The position numbers were made by a program, and so were the translations under genes. The notes under the pieces were generated by a model. It was not told where the DNA came from and did not search any database. It saw only the letters and a program-made list of their open reading frames with translations. A DNA stretch of 64,000 nt, from the NCBI RefSeq assembly GCF_022539505.1, contig NC_061508.1, positions 347,523,484 to 347,587,483 on the forward strand, in the 5' to 3' direction. The stretch comes from Lolium rigidum. Its lineage: Eukaryota > Streptophyta > Magnoliopsida > Poales > Poaceae. Positions 56,390 to 64,000 of this stretch are shown here, one piece after another (position 1 is the stretch's first letter; the number at the start of each line of letters is the position of its first letter).

Positions 56390-56657
56390 TTAGATTGGGT
56401 TGGCAGCATTGGCGCCACAACATCGACCACTTGAGGCGTTGGTCTCACCGAGATTGCTGAGTTGAGATTCAGCCTTGGCCAACAAGTTCTCCAAGTTTCC
56501 CTGGCCAAAATTGAAGACGACACAAACGCGCATTAGAAAATGAGACACGGTTATTATTATCTTGACAAGCAGAGAGGGAAACAAGAGCACCTCTCCAGAC
56601 GACATTGCTTTCCATCGCAATGACATTTGTGACCTGTGAGAGGTCACTTTATCCCAT
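56390..56657 (-). other. Two possible exons near the end of an unidentified minus-strand transcript
   Basis: 56657-56591 is bounded by TTTCACAG and GAG|GTGCTC, and 56500-56390 by TTGGCCAG and an in-frame TAA. Joined, the second part reads GEGNLENLLAKAESQLSNLG and then a Cys-containing tail. The join also makes a short frame from an internal ATG (MSSGEGNLENLLAK...). The upstream phase does not fit the exons at 57566-58631, so this may be 3' UTR, an alternative end, or a separate relic. I do not recognise the protein. Confidence 0.35.
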
Positions 56658-57200
56658 CTGTGAAATGCAAAGTCAACACAATTTGAGCAGTGTAAAGGGC
56701 AGAAGACGCAAATTCTAGTTCGTAAAAAAATGAAAATCCACATTCTTTTCTAGTATATCAAGAATGATTGATGCATATCCGAGGGAAATATCGCCAACAA
56801 ATTTTGAAGCACTTTTCTTTAAAAATCCTAGTCCATATAACAGGGACGATATGCCTATGTGTTGGCTCCACCAATAAGATCCACATGTGTGTCATGTGGA
56901 AAATATCAGATCTATACACCGTGATCAAACTAATATACACTATGAAATAGAATTTACATATCAATTTCTAACATTGGCCCCAATTCCTATTTGTTAATGG
57001 AAAATTTGAACATGAGAGTTTTCGCAAATACTAGTTTACTGCACTTCAGCTCACCGTGACCAAGTACTAGTTTTTCGTGCTTCATCGATAAACCCTAAAC
57101 CCTGAGAATATAGCATTAATAAAAAGAACAAACTAATAATAGGTACTTGTCTGCTGCACTTCAGCTCACCAAGAACAGGTACAAGAATAATAAGAACTAC

Positions 57201-57435
57201 TACCTCCGATTCAAGGAATAAGGCGTCCTCGTTTTACGTGCTTTTTATTTGACCAAGAATTGCTTTAAATATATAAAGATTATTTGTATGAAATTAGCAT
57301 TATTAGAAAGTGCTTTTCAATACGAATCCAACGATACTAATTACATATAATATAATCAAGATTTTGTTGCTCAATTTTTATGGTCAAAGTTCGTCTTGGA
57401 ACACATGTACGCCTTATTCCTTGGGATGGAGGTAG
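57201..57435. mobile_element. Stowaway MITE (235 bp), present in only one duplicate
   Basis: CTACCTCCGATTCAAGGAATAA at the left pairs with the right end (minus strand CTACCTCCATCCCAAGGAATAA). TA lies on both sides (57199-57200 and 57436-57437). The matching place in unit 2 (about 59544-59546) reads AAGAACTAGTTAATGGG without the element, an empty site. Confidence 0.93.
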
Positions 57436-57565
57436 TATTTAATAGGTCTATTTATTTCGGAAATAATGTTGTTACAGCTAGAGATGTACATGAGGAAATA
57501 ATCCTAGGCGCACACAAGAGGCATTGAAACAAGAACATAACCTTGACATCAAGGACAATGACGAA

Positions 57566-60500
57566 CTAGAAGAAAGAGTTGGACGGTGAATGTACTGCTC
57601 CACCACTTCTCGCCCGATCAGTCCGCCCCATACACTCCTCTAACTGCCAAAAAAGAATCAATAGCAAACGGTGAACTTTGTAACATGATAAAATTAAAAA
57701 GCTAATAAAGTAGCTCCTGCCATGCTCTTGAAAAAAGTCATACAGCTAATACTTTTTTCACCAACCTAACAGACAATCGAATATTAAGTACTTAGGTAAT
57801 AGGTACAGCCAACCGATAGCTCTTGGGTAGATCTGCTAAATAACAAAACAACTGGCATTGTGCCTATGCTAAAATATACTTTTGCTGGTAGAAAACAAGC
57901 CAGTACTTTCACAAGCACCAAAGCCGTATAGTAGATTCCAGTAGCTCTAAATTACATAAGAATAATTAACATGCAACGTGAGTTATTGCAGGCCTAGAAA
58001 CACATGATGAGTAGGATCTAAAATGTATCACTCGTTCACTAAAATGAGCACCCCGAACATGCGGCTACAAGGATAGGAGGTCGGCGGTAGTAGTATGTCA
58101 ATCTGAACAAAGCTATACAACAACTCCACTAAATTGAGTACGCCTCAAACTGCAGCTACAAGGATCCAACCATAAGACAAAAAAACTAAATACACAACGT
58201 ACAGTCGACAGTTAACTAGTTTTGCATACTAGATAATGCATAGCACTGCAAATTAGTCAACACAGATTTTGTAGTTTAGTAGTCTAAGATACATGCTATG
58301 GATTGATCAGTCTAACCGCACCTAGCATTGCTAGAAAATGGACAGCAATGGATGCCACACTTTGGCTGCTGCGTATAACTACCAAGACACGAAAAGGTGA
58401 ACATTCTTAACCCATCTAATTGGTGGATGGATGATGCTCACAAAACAAGATGAGAAAGTTTTCAGTGGGATAAACTAATTCCCGTGCAATCCATCAAGCA
58501 CGCCGAGGAATTTCTACTGTATATATAAGTTGTACTCATCGTACATGAACTGGATTTACCTGCAGTTGACCCACTGGAATGGTGGCAACCACCAACCGGC
58601 AGGAGATGGAGTAGGACTCACAAGTCCATGCCTACATGGAAATGCAAGAACAAACTAATCATATGGTGAGGAAACAACTAATAAATCTTTATTTTTGTCA
58701 TACATTCCTGCACGATAATTAGCAGCAAAGGAAAATACGAAAAGCCTATACATAAATGTTGTACCAACAAACTTATGCACTCAATGTAGACCAAGGTCTT
58801 GAGTAAGAGTGGTTTCAACCTGAAACCCCTTTCATACACTATGTAGAATTTAAATCTTAAATGTGTCACAAGCTGTTAACTTGAAGCCTAATACAAGTTA
58901 TATTTAGGATAGATAACTGCGACAAGTACAAACATACGAATACAGCCCCCAATTGGAAGCAAGTGAAACACATGATGAGTTCAGAATTCTAGTTCGTAAA
59001 ATAATGAAGATGTACATCCTTTTCCAGCATATCAAGAATAATTGATGCATAGCCGAGGGAAGTCTTACCAAGAATTTGAAGTTTTTTATCTCAAAAAAAT
59101 CTCCATTCATATAACAGGGACATTATGACTATGTGTTGGCTTCACCAATAAGATCCACCTGTGTCAGGAGAAAATATCAGACCTACACACCACGATCAAA
59201 CTACTATACGCTCTGAAAAAGAATTTACACGTCAATTTCCAACACTACGGCCCCAGTTCCTATTTCTTAAAGGAAAAATTGAACATGACAATTTTCACAA
59301 ATACAGAATTCTTGCAGCCTAGCAAGAATATAGCCTGTAATTAGATGGTCTTTGCTGACAATATTTAGAGTTATTCAAACAACAAATATGAGGATATGGC
59401 ATTGCTAATCCAATAACAAGTACTAGTTTACTGCACTTCAGCTCACCAAGACCAAGTACTAGTTTGCCACACTTCTACGCTAAACCATAGGAGAATATAG
59501 CAAGTTAACAGCTCACCAAGAATAGGTAAAAGAATAATAAGAACTAGTTAATGGGTCTATTTATTTCATAAATCAGCGCTATTGTAGCTAGAGATGTACA
59601 TGAGTAGATAATCATAGGCGCGCACAAGAGGCATCGAAACAAGAACATGGCCTTTACAGCAATGACAACGACGAAGTAGAAGAAAGAGTTGGACCGGCAA
59701 GCATACTACTGCTCCACCACCTTCTCCCCCAATCTGTCCCAACCATCCACTCCTCTAGGTGCCAGGAAATAATCAATAGCAAACTATGAACTTTGTAACA
59801 TGATAAAATTAACAAGCTAATAAACTGGCTCCTGCCATGCTCTTGGAAGAAGTCAGGCAGATACCACTGCACAGTCCACCTCACTATTAAGCATTTTGAT
59901 ATTTTTTCACCAACCTAACAAGACATCAAGTATTAAGTACTAATTAGGTGTACAACCAGCCGATAGTTCTTGGTTAGAGTTGCTAAACGATAGAAAAATT
60001 GACATCGTACATACGGTTAATTACACTTATGCTAGAAGAAAACAAGCCAGTACTATCACAAACACCAAAGCCATGTAGTGGATTTCAGACTTACAGAAGA
60101 TTAATTAACATGCACAATGAGTTGTTCAAATCTGAAAAACACATAATGAGTACGATCTAAAACCTAGCAGTCCCCCACTAAATTGAGTACCTCGAACATG
60201 CTGCTATAAGGATAGGAGGTCGGCAGTAGTAGTATGTTAATCTGAACTAAGATATATAACAAAGGCACTGAACTGAGTATGCCTCAAACTGCAGCGAAGG
60301 CTTGAGAGGACCCAAGCATAAGACAGTAAAATACTAAGTACACAACAATGAATAGTTAACTAGTTTTGCAGACTAGATAATGCATAGTAGCGCAAATACT
60401 CGATATATCAGTGCAACACAGATTTATTAGATTAGTACTCCAAGTTGCATGCTATGGATTGATCACTCTAATTGCACCTAGCATTGTAAGGAAATAGACA

Positions 60501-60765
60501 GCAATGGATGCCACACTTGGCTGCTGCCTATATCTAACAAAACACAAAAAGGTGAACTGTCTTAACTAGTGTAATTGGTGGATGGATGATGCTCATGAAG
60601 CAATATGAGAAAGATTTTATTGGGCTAATCTAGTTCCCATGGAATCCATCAAGCACGCCGCAGGACTTTCCATCGTGCATGAACTGGATTTACTTGCAGC
60701 TGAACCACAGCAATGGTGGTGACCACCAACCGGAAGGAGATGGAGTATGACTCATAAGGCCATGC
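57566..60765 (-). pseudogene. Unidentified multi-exon gene or pseudogene with duplicated exon
   Basis: Three exon-like blocks on the minus strand. Exon a' is 60765-60694 and exon a is 58631-58560; they are 72-nt duplicates, each between TGTAG| and |GTAAAT. They read AWPYESYSISFRLVVTTIAV and AWTCESYSISCRLVVATIPV, followed by VQLQ/GQLQ. Exon b (57643-57566, acceptor TTGGCAG) continues in phase with LEECMGRTDRARSGGAV and ends SPSNSFF-stop. Conservation of splice sites and frame between the duplicates argues that they were coding. No start codon was found upstream in the matching frame (the candidate first exon at 61565 has none), and the copy of exon b near 59757 has lost its AG. It could be a degraded gene or a gene with unrecognised upstream exons. 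I cannot name the family. Confidence 0.4.
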
Positions 60766-61059
60766 CTACAGGGAAATGCAAGAACAGATTAATCATGTGA
60801 GGAAACAGCTACTAATATTTATTTTTCTCACACATTACTGGCTTAGTGCACGATAATTAGCAGAAAAGAAAAATAGAAAAAGCCTATACATAGATGTTGT
60901 ACCAACAAACTTATGCACTAAATGTAGACCAAGTGCCTAAGTAAGAGCTCCTCCTTTCATAAACTTCATAAAACTTAACTCTAAAACGTGCCAGAGGCTA
61001 CTAACTCAAAGCCTTATACAAGTCATATTTAGGATAGAAGTACAATCCCCAAGTGGCAT

Positions 61060-61460
61060 CAAGTGAAACACATGATGAGTTGAGAATCTATGTAGACACC
61101 CGCAAAAAAAAAAGAGAATCTATGTAGACAGTTTCAGAATCCCCAAATTAGATGCAAATTCATTATCCATTCTTTTTAACAGTTTCAGAATATAGTTTCA
61201 ATACAAAGAATGCGGAAACGAATCAGTTCACTATTCATTCTCTTTCATAGATTACACATAGAAACCCCCAAGTGGAAGCAAGGGAAACACATGATGAGTT
61301 CAAAATTCTAGTCAGAATCCCCAAATTCGATGCAAATTCATTGTTCATTCTTTTTCGCATGCAGTTTCAGAATCTATTTTGAACACAAAGAATACGGGCA
61401 CATACCAGTTCACTATTCATTCTCTTTCACAGATTAGATGCAGAAATAAATGAATGAGCT
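61060..61460. repeat. Local repeats of about 180 bp
   Basis: GTGAAACACATGATGAGTT (58960, 61066, variant at 61284), CAGAATCCCCAAATTAGATG (61136) and CAGAATCCCCAAATTCGATG (61315), and CAGTTCACTATTCATTCTCT (61225, 61407) recur in order. They extend the repetitive structure of the neighbouring 2.2-kb duplication. Confidence 0.7.
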
Positions 61461-61564
61461 CACTGTGCACACGGTTTAGTTCTCTTTCACAACAAAACAG
61501 AGACTTTTTTTGTTTGTAGAACTGAATTAGATGCACACAAGAGGGGGCGATGGTGCATGCTCAC

Positions 61565-61970
61565 CGGGCAGCAGACCGCTGGGGAGGGGAGGTGGCCGGC
61601 AGCAGCATGCCGGAGAGGTGGCCAGCGCGCCCGCGGCAGGAGCTCGGGAACGTCGCCGGTGGCCGCAGGGAGCCGCAGACGGCCACCATCTCTTAGTCTG
61701 AGCCTCCCGGCCGCCAACCCAGTGTCGTGGAAAGCCTGCTCCTGTGGGTGGCCGGCCAGAAGACGGGAGGGGAGGGAACCACGCGGCGGCGCCGGTGAGG
61801 CGGGATCCTGCTCGGGATTCGTCACGGGCGATGCAAATCGAAGGCTCCACGCGCGCCGCGGGTTTGGTGGAGGATTAGGGGCTGGTGTTGGGACGGAGGT
61901 CGGCTGCGCGAGGCCTCGCCGGAGACGGCTGGAATCAGGCTCTGAATGTGGATCACGGGCGAGCTGAAGT
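61565..61970 (-). promoter_or_regulatory. GC-rich first-exon-like block on the minus strand
   Basis: CpG-rich block ending at a good donor (minus strand CTGCCCG|GTGAGC, exon end 61565). The open frame across it (ending AVCCP) joins in phase with exon a', but it has no ATG. It may therefore be a 5' UTR exon, a CpG-island promoter, or a decayed first exon. Long open frames on both strands reflect high GC. Confidence 0.4.
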
Positions 61971-62529
61971 GCAGTATTAGTAGATGGGAGGGTGAGTCCG
62001 CCGTGGCGAGCTCAAGTGCAGCAAACTAGTACTCATCCTAGCTCCCTCCTCTACTTCCTCTGGTAGCAAGTTTAGAAGAAGGATGGGCAGCATCGGCGAG
62101 TTATATGGGTAGTGGAGCATGTGACGGCAATGGCGTTCAGAGGAGGAAGGGGACGATCCGTGGCAAATACAACTGCCCAATCCCTACCCATTCTTCTCGC
62201 CATGGATTGGGCAAGTAACCGCTCTCGCTGATCGACTTCCGTTTATGAGGTGCGATGAAAAAGGAACGAGGATTAGAAGAGGAGGAGGAAAGTCTATTCC
62301 GTGGAGACAATTAAGGAGCAATTAATTAAGCGGCCAACGCCTTGGTCTTTGTCAATTTTGTTTGAAACGTGATGATTGGCTGGACATGAGTTCGTCGCAT
62401 AGACTTCGCCAACCAGTCATTGCGTTCTACTTAATTGCCTCGAAACTATGCGCGCTGTTAATTTGGCTAAAAAATGTGTCTCACACACGCGTGCCTAACA
62501 AGTCCACTCCTTTCCCGCTCTAGTATTAA
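61971..62529. other. Spacer, no gene seen
   Basis: Mixed-composition sequence. No domain or splice structure is recognised. Confidence 0.4.
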
Positions 62530-62763
62530 GGGTACGTTTGGTTGAAGCCCCACCACGCCCTACCAATTTGCAGGCACAGCCAAATATTTGGCGAGCGAAT
62601 CGGCCGCCCGCAGATTGCCCAAGATTTGGCTAAATATGAACTGTACTACATCGTCTGTACTCAGGCTAGCCAAAATATTGGAGCTAAACCAAACGGCAGC
62701 GGTGGGTCATGGGCTTGCCAAATATTTGGTCTGGTCAGCGTTGGCTTAAAACCAAACGCACCC
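62530..62763. mobile_element. Tourist-like (PIF/Harbinger) MITE, 234 bp
   Basis: GGGTACGTTTGGTTGAAGCC at the left pairs with the right end (minus strand GGGTGCGTTTGGTTTTAAGCC). The three-base target TAA is present on both sides (62527-62529 and 62764-62766), as expected for this superfamily. No coding inside. Confidence 0.88.
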
Positions 62764-62825
62764 TAAATCCACTGGCATGTGAAATTCAGCATGCATCTAC
62801 TACGATACAGGTAGCACTACTTCAC

Positions 62826-62990
62826 ATGCTCCGCAATTTGCACTACAAGATGCATTCATGTAGCAGCAGGAATATATTGTCTATCTACTAGGTTGTAACG
62901 TGTATAGTATATACGATGCTCCGCAATTTACACTACGTGATGCATTCATCTAGTAGCATGAGTATCCAGGTAGTAACGTGTATCCGATGA
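62826..62990. repeat. Tandem duplication of about 85 bp
   Basis: 62826-62908 and 62914-62990 both contain ATGCTCCGCAATTT, CACTAC, GATGCATTCAT, TAGCAG/TAGCATGA and GTAACGTGTAT in order. Confidence 0.75.
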
Positions 62991-64000
62991 TCGGTACTAC
63001 TACACGATCAATCTCCATGGGGTATTCCAGCCATTAGCCCGCCTATATATACTCGCCCATTCACACATGAATATGAGAAAAATGTGTTTATTAAACCGTG
63101 TTTTATTGGCCTATTTTTATTGCCGAACCTAGTACTACATATGAATGACTATCCACCAGAGTGCATCACAAGCTAAACTGTATATATTAAAAAAGTAGTG
63201 GAATGATTTATGAAAAATAGAACAAGTAAAACCCTTGCCGAGACGATGTTTTCGTAATCGAATCGCCTAATCTTAGACACATGACATGATATGTGCACAT
63301 CGTCACCACCGCCACCAATGACGGTGGTCCAATGACCCGAGTCCTCGCTATCACCGGCTGGACTAAATTTACATTTGTAGTATACCAATGGATGTCATTC
63401 ATCGTGGATGTGTCGTGACCCAGGTGCCACCAAGGATGGTAAATTCGTTTTTACCTAACGCATATCGACGGCAACTCAATGTTGGATAGAGTGGCTGCTG
63501 GGGTGCATCGTCTGGCTTGCCACCCGACGATGGCGCCTTGAGACGACAAGGGGATGGGGCAGGTTGGAGACGTGCATGGGCACACTCCACACCCCGATGA
63601 TAACTTTGGTGTCGGGGGCTGACACGTCGCTGCTACTGTAGATGGAAAGAAGATAAATCATGTGAATTACTATTGTTACTCACTAGTAGACACAAGGGTA
63701 GGCTTTCCGCGTTGATTAACTAGTTTACTTTTAGTGTGACATTGGGATACCAAGGCCACGGTCCCAACTCGTACAATAACTAGGGATCTTTACGGGGTTG
63801 ATCACGACCATATGACCTATCCTAACACCGCCAAAGATTAAACTCACATGGGTTCGCCACTTTTGAAGGAGATATAGGGGTAGACGACGTCGGGTCCATA
63901 GATTACGGTTTCGCCTCCGCGTGAGAGGGGGTCAAAAACCCTCACGCGTATATGTATATGTGTATATATACATTTTTTTGGTAAAGTAGAATAACTGGAA
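62991..64000. other. Spacer at the window end, no gene seen
   Basis: No coding exon recognised. 63681-63705 begins CACTAGTAGACACAAGGG, which resembles a CACTA terminal repeat, but no partner lies in the window. A TATA-rich microsatellite-like run lies at about 63949-63973. Confidence 0.4.

Larger units (their letters stand above)
56700..61080. repeat. Tandem duplication of about 2.2 kb
   Basis: Unit 1 (about 56700-58970) and unit 2 (about 58971-61080) are collinear along their whole length. Shared markers include AATTCTAGTTCGTAAAA, GGGA then ATGTGTTGGCT, CCAATAAGATCCAC, GAAAATATCAGA, AGAGATGTACATGAG, GAAGAAAGAGTTGGAC, AACTTTGTAACATGATAAAA, CTCCTGCCATGCTCTTG, GGATGATGCTCA and AACTGGATTTAC. 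Identity is about 80-85 percent by eye. Unit 1 alone carries a MITE. Confidence 0.9.

Noticed and set aside
63681..63705. CACTAGTAGACACAAGGG as a CACTA transposon end
   Set aside because: A single end without a partner inverted repeat or target duplication in the window; too short to claim.
1..64000. CRISPR arrays, operons, riboswitches, rRNA or tRNA genes
   Set aside because: The window is plant nuclear DNA. No regularly spaced repeats, rRNA sequence or convincing tRNA cloverleaf was seen on reading; a dedicated tRNA scan was not possible here.

Overview
This window is nuclear plant DNA, most likely from a pooid grass of the wheat/barley tribe (Triticeae). The reasons are intron-rich genes with GT-AG splicing, GC-rich first exons typical of grasses, Stowaway and Tourist MITEs, a CACTA transposase remnant, and four copies of an Athila-type Gypsy LTR starting TGATACGTCTCC, a form abundant in Triticeae. 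Family names come from memory, because no database search was possible. A 100-N gap (5130-5229) shows that this is an assembled scaffold.

Layout. (1) 1-42.3 kb is mostly nested transposons. A decayed CACTA element (1-3510) is cut by a Gypsy LTR (3511-5112). After the gap comes a Copia element (5266-17601) whose reverse transcriptase is split by a complete 6.7-kb non-autonomous Gypsy element (8553-15263). At 17.6-22.5 kb lie small repeats, one of them split by a solo Gypsy LTR with a perfect target duplication (20508-22115). A real gene, a clade of PPM/PP2C protein phosphatase with 10 coding exons, occupies about 22.7-28.8 kb. It is followed by the 3' half of a broken F-box gene (29.4-30.2 kb, minus) fused to a 5'-truncated second Copia element. 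That Copia is again split inside reverse transcriptase, by an 8.2-kb reverse-oriented Gypsy of the same family (32863-41018). (2) 42-64 kb is gene space: a LINE fragment, an intact single-exon F-box gene (45705-46907, minus), a divergent 76-aa conserved-looking small gene (47684-47914), a two-exon U1-type zinc-finger gene (50137-52906, minus), and a possible multi-exon gene or pseudogene on the minus strand (about 56.4-62 kb) whose exons were copied by a 2.2-kb tandem duplication.

The genes are independent loci; there is no operon or pathway linking them. Two patterns connect the window. First, the genic stretches contain repeated local tandem duplications (intron 1 of the PP2C gene, downstream of the F-box gene, 48-49 kb, the intron of the zinc-finger gene, 54 kb, and 56.7-61.1 kb). 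Second, all four copies of the Gypsy LTR family sit inside other repeats. A technical pattern also stands out: copies of the Gypsy family differ from each other almost only at CAG/CTG trinucleotides (CAG read as CGG, CGAG or CG; CTG as CCG, CTCG or CTTG). I infer a base-calling artefact at CHG-methylated sites. Some frameshifts and apparent divergence in the transposons may therefore not be real, whereas the genes look clean.
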